From: VXNE01 sp965200505 | Lineage (GTDB): Bacteria > Pseudomonadota > Gammaproteobacteria > Pseudomonadales > Azotimanducaceae | Assembly (NCBI GenBank): GCA_965200505.1 | Contig: OZ241343.1 | Location: 248,001 to 312,000 of the forward strand | Reading direction: 5' to 3' | DNA length: 64,000 nucleotides | Shown here: piece by piece, positions 35,201 through 42,441 of the stretch | Layout: every line of letters begins with the position of its first letter | Position numbering within the stretch: position 1 is the first letter of the stretch | Position numbers and translations under genes: made by a program | Notes under the pieces: model-generated | What the model was told of the DNA's origin: nothing | The model's database searches: none | What the model saw: only the letters and a program-made list of their open reading frames with translations

Positions 35201-35707
35201 ATGGGCGACATCATGCATCGAGGTGAGGAAGCCGTCGCTCGTGCGCACATAGGCAAGCGCCTCGACATCCAGCGTGGAACGCAGTTCCAGCCACCATGTG
35301 CCACTGCCCGGGCCAACGCCGCCAGACAGCCCCTTCAGAGCGTTGCCGGACTCGATGTCGTCAGAGTTGAAAGCCGCGGTTTGGCCACCTTCGATGGACA
35401 ACGTGGCCGGGCCGAAGCGCCGCCCAGAGGCGTTGAAGGCGGCGATGCTCACCGTGCCGGCAACGTCTGAATGGTTGACCACCCGAACAAACCCTTGGCG
35501 TTCAACCATCGTGCCGGAAGACGAGCCAGCAGACTCCGGTGAGGCTGCCGGAAAGAGCGGCACCACATGAACGCCTTCCTGTGCCTGCGCCGCGGTCGTC
35601 ATTGCCGCGAGCGCAGCCAAGACGAACACAAAAGAGAACGCGGCGCTGGCGAAGCGGCCGCGGCCACAAGGTGCGTTCCGTCGAGTGACGTTGGTTCCAT
35701 CCATCAT
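32225..35707 (-). CDS. Exported multidomain protein: A-B-A-B repeats, LRR domain and HExxH zincin-like domain
   Basis: 1160 residues. A signal peptide ends near residue 43 (TTAAQAQ-EG) and AAGGAAA is a good ribosome site. Residues ~45-540 hold four ~110-residue beta-rich units alternating in two types: A (QGFVRVVNHSD / QGFVRLINRSW ... DGFLTSMHD) and B (SNTRQVSLLRLVN ... GKWRLLVSADQPL ... LTNLSTR). Residues ~560-760 are internalin-like 22-residue leucine-rich repeats of the form LxxLxLxxNxISDLSPL. The last ~350 residues contain HELMH (923-927, codons at 32927-32941) as in zinc metallopeptidases. No family known to me has this order. The protein is likely secreted or surface-bound and may bind and cleave host or envelope proteins; that is inference. 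Confidence 0.8.
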   Translation of the reverse strand: MMDGTNVTRRNAPCGRGRFASAAFSFVFVLAALAAMTTAAQAQEGVHVVPLFPAASPESAGSSSGTMVERQGFVRVVNHSDVAGTVSIAAFNASGRRFGPATLSIEGGQTAAFNSDDIESGNALKGLSGGVGPGSGTWWLELRSTLDVEALAYVRTSDGFLTSMHDVAHPLSRGTAGVPGEAAFAYELPFFNPGSNTRQVSLLRLVNTGDVVVDVSVHGEDDSSRSSRRMVRLSLPPRAARELTSAQLETGGDSLSGAFDDGIGKWRLLVSADQPLAAMSVLSSPQGHLTNLSTRAWPRHGRHIVSYFPADGGDNQGFVRLINRSWNPGTVEMTAVDSTGRRYRTQTVSIGADAGGFGDANRNVLHFNSRDLEHGNADKGILGVGNGAGHWRLELRSASDIEALAYIRGSDGFLTAMHDGARQAGNRHVVPTFNPASNTSQVSSLVVTNIGERAADVVIEGVDDRGESGRSAVRVRLAAGASRTLTAQQLESGNGVIGALGNGSGKWRLAVASEQPLLATGLLASRAGDVRRLTNLSTRPSLGPLRIADARLRRRIEQALDKPAGTFIMPHEMSYLDRLRLGGAGISDIAGLEFAVNVTSLNLRDNPVSDISPLWPLRRIVSLTLGNNDMRHVAPLAGARNLESLWIVNTRVSDLSALENLPHLRRLELHGNQISDLSPFARGLSGGHLNLSGNGIADLSPLSGRSNVEALDLSYNRIVDISPLGDVAFTLSANHHSVERLNLVANAVKDLAPLVGNDSLQPGNIVDLRGNALPPQAVDEQVAALTERGVQVLHSPTFDDDDEFPGSRLVRMHNDNVLVMHANYDAERPVSDRHFHPTKIYSREFYRWFEDAFDFLIMLWNFDTRSEGARIVGYGGSYTAVHHDTEGIGEPRLYDNRFQSPGRLRGIVFFPMNVGLFEGAALHELMHAWGNRLIDLQGGVGSHWGFTSANGVLGGFDRRDLSVLGNDRYAAGVFPTNGISYNTRRFSPLERYLGGFAGAEDVPDLWMAPNGAFVEGERTQDGQPIFQAAGVEERSIEHFIDQVGPRMPHWSEAQHDFRAAVILLVDAAHPATEEQLRRLSEQADWLSHQGETAARVRGQRAFNFHEATGGVGTLTLDGLSQFRKSTPGLPETPASFGRPPPLFLCEVQPDGSVAHRRVVR

Positions 35708-35782
35708 TCGCGTTTCCTTACACGGTTCGGCGATCCCGGCCGAAGACCTGCATATGGGCGCCGAAAGCCATCAGCTTACCGC

Positions 35783-35822
35783 TGTTGCACCGACGTAGCA
35801 CGTGTTGCACCGACGTAGCACG
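35783..35822. repeat. Perfect 20-base tandem duplication
   Basis: TGTTGCACCGACGTAGCACG occurs twice head to tail (35783-35802 and 35803-35822) in the 136-base gap between the GAPDH stop and the start of the LRR gene. Only two units are present, so it is not a CRISPR or a long satellite. It lies 76-115 bases upstream of the LRR gene start and could hold a regulator site, or be a simple slippage product. Nothing else stands out in this gap. Confidence 0.85.
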
Positions 35823-35843
35823 GCACCATCCAGTGGATTCCGC

Positions 35844-36848
35844 TCAGTCCAGCGTCTCCAACAGTTCCAAGAGGTCGCACACGCGGTTGGAATAACCCCA
35901 CTCGTTGTCGTACCACGCAAGCGCCTTGAGGAAACGGCCGTTCAACTGCGTGAAGGACGCATCGAAGATGGAGGAGTGGGGATTGCCGATGACATCCGAG
36001 GAAACCACCGGCTCGTCGGTGACTTCCAGCACCTTGCCCAAGCGCTCCGAGGCCGCCGCGGCGCGCATCGCGTCGTGTACCGCCTCCACACTGGTGGACT
36101 CGTCGAGTTCCACGAACAGATCCACCACGGAACCATCCAGCACCGGCACCCGGGATGCGATGCCGTCCAAGCGTCCGCGCAGCGCCGGCAGCACGTCGCC
36201 CACCGCCTTGGCGGCGCCCGTGGAGGTGGGGATGATGTTCTCCGCCGCGGCGCGGCTGCGCCGCCAATCGGCGTGGGGCACGTCGGCGAGGCTTTGGTCG
36301 TTGGTGTATGCGTGGACGGTGTTAATCACCCCTTCGCGGATGCCGTATCGGTCGGCGAGCACCTTCGCCACCGGCGCGAGGCAATTCGTGGTGCAGCTCG
36401 CGTTGGAAATCAGGCGATGCGCGAGGCGCAGGCCGTCCTCGTTGACCCCCATCACCACCGTGTGATCGATGGCGTCCTTGGCCGGCACGGTCAACACCAC
36501 CCGCTTGGCGCCGGCGGCGAGGTGCGTCGCCAGTTGGTCGCGGGCGCGGAACACGCCGGTGGATTCCACCACCGCATCGACTTCGAGTTCGCCCCACGGC
36601 AGTTGCGCCGGGTCCCGCTCATCGTACAGGCGCGCCCGGCAGCCCGTCGTCACCAGTTCGCGGTCGGCGATGGTCACGGGTTCCTCAAACCGCCCCATCA
36701 CGGTGTCGTAGGTGAGCAGATAACCGAGCGTGTCGTGGTCGAACAGATCATTGACGGCGACAACATCGAGCGCTTCACGGGCTTGCGCGATGCGGAACAC
36801 GGCGCGGCCGATGCGCCCGAACCCGTTGATGGCGATGCGCATGGTCAT
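35844..36848 (-). CDS. gap: Glyceraldehyde-3-phosphate dehydrogenase, active type
   Basis: 334 residues, the standard length. The Rossmann start is MRIAINGFGRIGRAVFRIA; the catalytic Cys152 lies in SNASCTTNCLAP and the base His179 in VHAYTNDQSL; the C-terminus has WYDNEWGYSNRV. It oxidises glyceraldehyde-3-phosphate to 1,3-bisphosphoglycerate with NAD(P). Its start overlaps the stop of the upstream GAPDH-like gene (ATGA), so the two are made together. Coenzyme choice cannot be fixed with confidence, but the ND after VVAV suggests the usual NAD pocket. Confidence 0.96.
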   Translation of the reverse strand: MTMRIAINGFGRIGRAVFRIAQAREALDVVAVNDLFDHDTLGYLLTYDTVMGRFEEPVTIADRELVTTGCRARLYDERDPAQLPWGELEVDAVVESTGVFRARDQLATHLAAGAKRVVLTVPAKDAIDHTVVMGVNEDGLRLAHRLISNASCTTNCLAPVAKVLADRYGIREGVINTVHAYTNDQSLADVPHADWRRSRAAAENIIPTSTGAAKAVGDVLPALRGRLDGIASRVPVLDGSVVDLFVELDESTSVEAVHDAMRAAAASERLGKVLEVTDEPVVSSDVIGNPHSSIFDASFTQLNGRFLKALAWYDNEWGYSNRVCDLLELLETLD

Positions 36849-37921
36849 GCCTCCCCGGCCGCCGACCGCCGCGCTCGCCCCGAATCGGCATCAACGCGCG
36901 CATAGCAGGCCGCGACGTCCAGGATGCGGCGGGCATGGCCCAGCGTTTCGTGCCAAGCCAGCAACTTCACCATGCGCTCTCCCGCCCGCAGCGTACCCTG
37001 CAAATCGACCAGCAGGGATTGGGGGCAGTTCTTCACGTCCGAAGAAACGATGGGATCCCGCGTCACGCCCAACAACGTCGGCGTCGCTTGGGCGGCGGCC
37101 GCGAACCAATCGTTCACCGTCGCGGCTTGCACGCCGGCGTCGGCGAACGCCACGGTCAAGTCCAGCAGCGATCCGGCCGGCACCGGCACGTTCATTGCAA
37201 AGCCACTGACTTTGCCCGCCGCGGCGGGGAGCAGCCGCTCCACCCAGCGCACAGCCGGCGTGTCGTTGGGAATGATGTTCTCGGCGCCGGAACGGCTGCG
37301 GCGGTAATCCGCGCCCACATGGTCTTGCAGGCTTTGGTCGCTGGTGTAGGCATGCACCGACGTCAACGTGGCATGCGCGATCGGCGCCGCTTCGGTGATG
37401 ACCTTCAGCGCCAACCCGGCCGCGGTGGTGGATGCGGAACCCGCCGAGACGATGCGATCCGCCGCGCTCACGCTGCCTTGGTTGACGCCGTAGAGCACCA
37501 CCCGATCCAAGGCATCCGCGCCAGACGCCTGCGCCGGCAAGGAGGAGACGATGACGCGGCGCACCCCGTTGGCCAAGTGGGGCGCAAGGTCGCGATGGCT
37601 GCGGAAGCGGCCCGTGGCATCGATGACCAGCTCGACGTCCAGCACATCCCAAGGCACCTCCGCGGGCCGTCCCGCGCGCAGGAATCGCGCTCGCCGGACG
37701 CCGTCGCCCACCCGCGCCACCAAGTGGTTGCCCTCCAACGTCACCGCACCGGCGGGCAGGCGAGGCGTGGTGGAGCGGGTCAACAAATGGTGGAGGATGG
37801 TCGGCTCGCCAATGTCGGACACCGCCACCACCTCGCAACGCGGATCTTCAAGCGCGGAGATGTACGTCTGCCGGCCCACTTGGCCAAAACCCATCAAGCC
37901 GATTCGCACCGGGCGAGGCAT
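36845..37921 (-). CDS. GAPDH-like pseudoenzyme lacking the catalytic cysteine
   Basis: 358 residues from ATG 37921 (a GTG-type start ten codons earlier is possible). The fold is plainly GAPDH: MGFGQVGRQTY, VSDIGEPTILHHLL, VIDATGRFRSHRDL, VHAYTSDQSLQDHVGADYRRSR and ENIIPNDTPA. In the active-site strand, where the neighbour has SNASCTTNC, this protein has SAGSASTTA: the nucleophile is Ala163 and the second cysteine is also lost, while His190 is kept. The C-terminal WYDNEWGYS reads WHETLGHA. It cannot do the normal reaction. Being the first gene of the pair and coupled to gap, it may form mixed tetramers or have a regulatory role. Confidence 0.88.
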   Translation of the reverse strand: MPRPVRIGLMGFGQVGRQTYISALEDPRCEVVAVSDIGEPTILHHLLTRSTTPRLPAGAVTLEGNHLVARVGDGVRRARFLRAGRPAEVPWDVLDVELVIDATGRFRSHRDLAPHLANGVRRVIVSSLPAQASGADALDRVVLYGVNQGSVSAADRIVSAGSASTTAAGLALKVITEAAPIAHATLTSVHAYTSDQSLQDHVGADYRRSRSGAENIIPNDTPAVRWVERLLPAAAGKVSGFAMNVPVPAGSLLDLTVAFADAGVQAATVNDWFAAAAQATPTLLGVTRDPIVSSDVKNCPQSLLVDLQGTLRAGERMVKLLAWHETLGHARRILDVAACYARVDADSGRARRSAAGEA

Positions 37922-38178
37922 CACCAATCGATCACCGGGGCGAGGTGGCACTTGCCACGGTCAGTCGCGTTCTCCAATTCGATGCGGGTGATGATTTCGC
38001 CCATCGGGTGGTCCGCTGGCGTTGGCTAAGTCGCAGCGTAACACGGCACTGCGGACCCCCAAGCACACGATTGCGACCACCGCCCTTGATGGCATGTGCG
38101 CCCAATGGCGGGCCGCGCCACAGCCGTCCATGACCCCCAAGTCTGCGATACTGGCCAGTTTTGGCCCGGATTCCGCCG

Positions 38179-39495
38179 ATGCTCTCCCTTGGCGCCTTGC
38201 GCCAACGCGCCAACGCCGTCATCCGCCCGGGCGGGCGGGTGTTCCATGGCTGGTGGATCGTGGCCTCATCCAGCGGCATACAGATGCTCGCGGGGATGCT
38301 GTGGATGCAGTCCTACAGCGCGTATGTGGTGTTGTTGCAGGAGGAGTTCGACTGGAGCAAGGCCGTGATCGCCGGCGCGTTCGCGCTCACCCGCGTGGAA
38401 AGCGGCATCTTGGGGCCGTTGCAGGGGTGGCTGGTGGATCGGTTCGGGCCGCGGCCCATCCTGCGCGTAGGCACCGTCATCTTCGGCGTCGGCTTCATCC
38501 TGTTCAGCTACGTCGAGTCCATCCTCGCCTTCTACATCACCTTCGCGCTGGTCGCCGTCGGCTCCAGCTTGGGCGGCTTCCACACTTTGATGATCGCCAT
38601 CGTCCACTGGTTCCAACGGCGGCGGGCGAAGGCGGTGGCGCTGGCGCAGGTGGGCTACTCGGTGGGCGGCCTGTTGGTGCCGCTGGTCGTGTTCTCCCTG
38701 CAGGCGTTTGGCTGGCGGGCGACGGCGTTTGCCTCCGGCGTCATCGTGATGGTGCTCGGCCTGCCCTTGGTGCAGGTGATCCGCCACCGGCCGGGGCCAG
38801 GGGAGTTTCCGGACGGCGTGGCGCCGGCGCCGGATCCAGACGCCCGCTCGCCGCTGCCACCACGCCGCGCCGACCACACCGCCGGCGAAGCCCTGCGGAC
38901 ACCGGCGTTCTGGTTGATTTCCTTTGGCCACGCGGCATCGCTCTTGGTGGTGTCTGCGGTGATGGTTCACTTGGCGCCGCACCTCACGGAGGGCCTGGGC
39001 TATTCGCTCACGGTGAGCGGCGCCGTGATCGCGCTGATGACGGCCAGCCAGCTCGGCGGACAACTCATCGGCGGCGTACTGGGCGACCGCTTCGAGAAGC
39101 GGGTGATCTGCGTGGTGTGCATGCTCGCGCACACCATCGGCCTGCTCTCGTTGGCGTTCGCGGAGAACCTCTTCATGGTGCTCGCCTTCGCCGTGGTTCA
39201 TGGCTTGGGTTGGGGGGTGCGCGGCCCGCAGATGGTGGCGCTGCGGGCAGACTACTTCGGCGCCGCCGCGTTCGGCACCATCATGGGCTTCTCGTCGCTC
39301 ATCGTGATGCTCGGCATGTCCGCCGGCCCCATCGTCGCCGGCCTGATGGCCGATGCGTCCGGCAGCTACGAGAGCGGCTTCACCACGCTCGCCTTTGGCG
39401 CCCTCGCCGGATCGTTGTGTTTCTTGGCAGCGACACCCCCCGCAAGGCCCGACCGTAGGCCGCGGCGGGGTTCCAATGCGGATGTCGAAGCATGA
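38179..39495 (+). CDS. MFS transporter, monocarboxylate/oxalate-formate type
   Basis: 438 residues from ATG 38179 (a TTG six codons earlier is less likely). About twelve membrane spans are arranged six plus six around a hydrophilic loop (residues ~195-225). The loop-2 motif GWLVDRFGPRPILRVG and its counterpart GGVLGDRFEKRVICVV mark the MFS; the start HGWWIVASSSGIQML is usual in the OFA/MCT branch. Substrate is probably a small carboxylate. The last 20 bases overlap the start of the integrase at 39476, an odd junction on the edge of the island, so the native C-terminus may have been altered. GATACT at about 38148 could be its -10. Confidence 0.88.
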   Translation: MLSLGALRQRANAVIRPGGRVFHGWWIVASSSGIQMLAGMLWMQSYSAYVVLLQEEFDWSKAVIAGAFALTRVESGILGPLQGWLVDRFGPRPILRVGTVIFGVGFILFSYVESILAFYITFALVAVGSSLGGFHTLMIAIVHWFQRRRAKAVALAQVGYSVGGLLVPLVVFSLQAFGWRATAFASGVIVMVLGLPLVQVIRHRPGPGEFPDGVAPAPDPDARSPLPPRRADHTAGEALRTPAFWLISFGHAASLLVVSAVMVHLAPHLTEGLGYSLTVSGAVIALMTASQLGGQLIGGVLGDRFEKRVICVVCMLAHTIGLLSLAFAENLFMVLAFAVVHGLGWGVRGPQMVALRADYFGAAAFGTIMGFSSLIVMLGMSAGPIVAGLMADASGSYESGFTTLAFGALAGSLCFLAATPPARPDRRPRRGSNADVEA

Positions 39496-40672
39496 AATTC
39501 TTGCAATGATCGATGGCTTCCTCCTTGCGGCGAAGTGGCATGAGCGGGCGGTAGGGCAGATTCAACTTGAGGAGCTTTCCCTAGGCGTTCGAGGGTCGTG
39601 CGGGCTCGGCGGTTACCCGCTTGTCTCGTTGCAGGAGGCCCGCGACACCGCGCTAGACAATCGACGCGCCTTGCGACGCGGCGAGAACCCCTTTGCGACG
39701 CGGAACCCCTTGGCCGCGGCAGTCTCGAACGGCGCGGCGTCGAACGCGCCCACCTTCCGCGAAGCCTTTGCCGCCTACTTCGAGATTCACTCGCAATCGT
39801 GGCGGCCCAAGACCGCGGCGGACTGGCAGGCGAGCTTGGAAACCTACGCCATGCCGACGATCGGCGGCAAGCGCGTCGACGCGATCACGACGGCCGACGT
39901 GCTTGCCATCTTGAAGCCGATATGGAACGTCAAGACTGACGCCGCGCCGCGGATCAAGCGGCGCATCGCCGCGGTCATGGCGTGGGCGGTGGCGCACGGC
40001 CACCGAACGGATAACCCGGTGGCCTCCGTCGACGCCGTCTTGCCCAAGCAGGCGCGGAACCACGAGCACCGCAAGGCGCTTCCCTACGCCGAGGTGCCGC
40101 AAGCCATCGCCACCGTGCGGAACGCGCACCGCGGTTCCACTTCGGCGAAGCTCGCCCTTGAGTTCCTGATCCTCACCGCGGCGCGTTCGGGCGAAGTGCG
40201 CGGCGCAACTTGGAGTGAGATTGACTGGAAAGCCGGAACATGGACGATCCCGGCCGAACGAATGAAGGCGAACGCGGAACACGTCGTGCCGTTGCCGGAT
40301 GATGCGTTCGAGATTCTGAACGCCGCTATGGAGGCCCACGGCGACGAAGGGCTCATCTTCCCGGCGCGGCAAGGCAAGGTGTTGCAGGACAAAATGCTGA
40401 TCAACCTCCTGCACGAGAACGGCATGGACGCCACGGTTCACGGCTTTCGTTCCTCGTTTCGAGACTGGGCCGCCGAGCATGGCGTTGAACGCGACATTGC
40501 GGAAGCCGCGCTCGCCCACACCGTGCGGAACGCGGTTGAGGCCGCGTATCTGCGAACCGACTACTTGGAGAAGCGCCGCGGGGTCATGGCGAAGTGGGCG
40601 CGGCACTGCGAACCGACGAAAGCGCACGTCGCCATCGCCGAGAAGCGCCGCCGGGAACGCGAAGCCGCGTAG
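39476..40672 (+). CDS. P4-type tyrosine integrase with truncated arm-binding domain
   Basis: 398 residues from ATG 39476 (ATG 39482 also possible). The catalytic set is complete: Arg237 in TAARSGEVRGATW, His322-x-x-Arg325 in HGFRSSFRDWAAE, His348 and Tyr358 in AAYLRTDYLEKRR. The core-binding domain is at ~90-200. The N-terminal DUF4102 domain is mostly replaced: similarity to the left-edge integrase starts only at GLGGYPLVSLQEARDTA (residue 43), and the first ~40 residues do not resemble the family. The start lies inside the 3' end of the MFS gene, with no tRNA at the junction. It is probably a remnant that may no longer bind arm sites. Confidence 0.82.
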   Translation: MRMSKHEILAMIDGFLLAAKWHERAVGQIQLEELSLGVRGSCGLGGYPLVSLQEARDTALDNRRALRRGENPFATRNPLAAAVSNGAASNAPTFREAFAAYFEIHSQSWRPKTAADWQASLETYAMPTIGGKRVDAITTADVLAILKPIWNVKTDAAPRIKRRIAAVMAWAVAHGHRTDNPVASVDAVLPKQARNHEHRKALPYAEVPQAIATVRNAHRGSTSAKLALEFLILTAARSGEVRGATWSEIDWKAGTWTIPAERMKANAEHVVPLPDDAFEILNAAMEAHGDEGLIFPARQGKVLQDKMLINLLHENGMDATVHGFRSSFRDWAAEHGVERDIAEAALAHTVRNAVEAAYLRTDYLEKRRGVMAKWARHCEPTKAHVAIAEKRRREREAA

Positions 40673-40695
40673 CCGCCTGCCATCGTGGAACGGAG

Positions 40696-40720
40696 AAGGG
40701 GCGCTTTGCGCCCCTTTTCT
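40696..40720 (+). terminator. Rho-independent terminator after the integrase
   Basis: AAGGGGCGC (40696-40704) and GCGCCCCTT (40708-40716) form a nine-base-pair stem with a TTT loop, followed by TTCT. It starts 23 bases after the integrase stop. Confidence 0.8.
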
Positions 40721-40834
40721 ATGCCCCACAGCTCCGTAGAGGCTTCCTGGGCCGCGTTACCGCCTGCCCCTTGGGGTTGTGGCACTGCCGCCGCCCGAAA
40801 ACGCGCCTGTGGGCCTCTGGGCGCGACGGGGCGC

Positions 40835-40863
40835 TTGACAGCGTGGATTGTGGGCCGTAGTTT
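40835..40863 (+). promoter_or_regulatory. Candidate promoter of the glycosyltransferase gene
   Basis: A consensus -35 TTGACA lies at 40835-40840. Seventeen bases later TAGTTT (40858-40863) is a weak -10. The coding start is 36 bases further on. A GCGGT-n9-ACCGC inverted repeat lies between them. The 160 bases between the terminator and this site contain no gene I can support. Confidence 0.4.
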
Positions 40864-40898
40864 CGGCGGTTTCCGCAAGACCGCTACGCCAAACCAGC

Positions 40899-42098
40899 AT
40901 GATTGCCCGGCATATCTTAGTCGTCGTCGGCGTCTTCGTGGCGTTTGCGCTTCGATACCCTTTCATACTTTCCATTGAATCATACGACTACTCGCATATC
41001 GTTTCTGGGTGGTATGCGTTCATTGTGAAGTACGGTTACTTCGCCGCACTGCAATCTGACTTCGGCACTTACAACATGCCGTATCTGTACTTGCTGACGG
41101 TGATAGCAGCCCTTCTGCCGGGCTTACACCAGCTCTTCGCCATCAAAGGGCTTTCCATGCTCTTTGATCTCGCCTTGGCCTACTTTGTGTTTAAGTGTGT
41201 TGAGCATAAGCACCGCGACTCCAAAGAGAGCGCCGTTCCCATCCTTGCCGGTCTTGCGACATTGTTTGCTCCCACCGTTGTACTCAACAGCTCGGCTTGG
41301 GGCCAAGCGGACGCCATCTACACCACCTTTCTAGTCGCCTGCCTTTACTTCCTGCTCGCCGGTCGCCAAGCAATGGCGTTGATTGCTTTCGGTTTGGCGT
41401 TTTCCTTCAAGCTGCAAGCCGTCTTTCTTGCACCGCTGTTTCTGTTTCTAATCGCAAGGGGTAGCTTACGTTGGCGGCACCTTGTTTGGGTTCCGCTCGT
41501 CTATCTTGCGATGCTTGTGCCGGCCGCGCTCGCCGGCAGACCGTGGAGCAATATGCTGTCAATCTACCTTCGGCAAGCCGATGTTCACCCGCTTTTGTCG
41601 ATGAATTTCTCAAACCTATATGTATGGATACCGAACACCTACTATGACTTGTGGCCCTTGGGCTTAGGTCTTGCCGCTTGCGTGGTCATGTTGCTTGTCG
41701 CCATCGTGTACAAAAGCTCCGTGAAAATCACCGCCGAGCTGACGATTTTGCTAGCCACCTATTCGGTGATCGTGGTGCCTTACATATTGCCGAAGATGCA
41801 TGATCGCTTTTACTTCCCTGCCGACGTGATCGCCATCATCTTGGCGTTTTACTTGCCACGCTATTGGTATGTGCCGGTGGTCGTCGGCACAGTGTCGAGT
41901 TTTCTATACCTACGCCATCTAAACCCAAAACTGGAGGTGCTGATCGGGTACGACATTCCCAATGTTCCACTTGAATTGTTGGCGTTTGTTCCGGCAGTGC
42001 TGATAGCTGTGCTTTCTTGGCAGCTATATAAAACGCTCAATCCTAAAATAGCAGGCCCTTGCCCCTTCCCAACACACACAACGGAGACTGAACAATGA
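40899..42098 (+). CDS. Integral-membrane glycosyltransferase (GT39/GT87/ALG6-like)
   Basis: 399 residues with about ten membrane spans. The lumenal-type motifs WGQADAIYT (after NSSA) and KMHDRFYFPADV are the hallmark of GT-C mannosyl/glucosyltransferases that use polyprenyl-phosphate sugars. It would add a sugar to a lipid or protein on the periplasmic side. GC is clearly lower than in all flanking genes and codons such as TTT, TTA and ATA are common, pointing to recent acquisition with the integrase. It overlaps the next small ORF by four bases. The acceptor is unknown. Confidence 0.85.
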   Translation: MIARHILVVVGVFVAFALRYPFILSIESYDYSHIVSGWYAFIVKYGYFAALQSDFGTYNMPYLYLLTVIAALLPGLHQLFAIKGLSMLFDLALAYFVFKCVEHKHRDSKESAVPILAGLATLFAPTVVLNSSAWGQADAIYTTFLVACLYFLLAGRQAMALIAFGLAFSFKLQAVFLAPLFLFLIARGSLRWRHLVWVPLVYLAMLVPAALAGRPWSNMLSIYLRQADVHPLLSMNFSNLYVWIPNTYYDLWPLGLGLAACVVMLLVAIVYKSSVKITAELTILLATYSVIVVPYILPKMHDRFYFPADVIAIILAFYLPRYWYVPVVVGTVSSFLYLRHLNPKLEVLIGYDIPNVPLELLAFVPAVLIAVLSWQLYKTLNPKIAGPCPFPTHTTETEQ

Positions 42099-42268
42099 AA
42101 AGCACCATCATCATCGCCGCGCTCGCGGCGTTCGCGTGGTCGGCAGGCGCACAGACAACCACCATGCAAGTGCCGCAAGGCAGTGGCAACTACCCCACAA
42201 TCGGGCAGATTGAGTGCCTAGAGGAGGAAGGCAACGTCGCGCGAAGGCGGGCGGCTACGCCGCCGTAG
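42095..42268 (+). CDS. Small predicted secreted protein, possibly truncated
   Basis: 57 residues, ATG overlapping the glycosyltransferase stop (ATGA), so coupled to it. It begins with a clean signal peptide MKSTIIIAALAAFAWSAGAQ. The mature part is only ~37 residues: TTTMQVPQGSGNYPTIGQIECLEEEGNVA and a basic tail. In the frame that overlaps its end, Gly/Ala-rich sequence (KAGGYAAVGQGAAATVASPDSS) runs on into the G17 run, so the present stop may result from a frameshift. No family recognised; it could be a target of the neighbouring glycosyltransferase. Confidence 0.5.
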   Translation: MKSTIIIAALAAFAWSAGAQTTTMQVPQGSGNYPTIGQIECLEEEGNVARRRAATPP

Positions 42269-42308
42269 GTCAGGGAGCGGCGGCTACCGTGGCCTCGCCC
42301 GATTCTTC

Positions 42309-42325
42309 GGGGGGGGGGGGGGGGG
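42309..42325. repeat. Homopolymer of seventeen G
   Basis: An uninterrupted G17 run, far longer than any other homopolymer in the window. It lies in the gap between the small secreted ORF and the HicB gene. Such tracts change length by slippage and act as phase-variation switches when in a promoter or frame; a Gly-rich frame does cross it. Poly-G runs are also a known artefact of two-colour short-read sequencing and can mark a false join. Confidence 0.95.
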
Positions 42326-42441
42326 CTCACAAACACACGGGCGCTACGCATGGCGTCACACGGTCGCCAAGTCGCGCCGCTCGGGCTCGGCGAAGAAACG
42401 GATGCGGGGGAAGCCGAGGGCGTCATCGAAACCCCGCGCCA

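Noticed and set aside
35783..35822. CRISPR array
   Set aside because: Only two adjacent 20-base units without spacers; no cas genes in the window.
42355..42441. HicA toxin gene downstream of HicB
   Set aside because: The ORF is 28 codons and lacks the HicA dsRBD-like fold and catalytic histidine.
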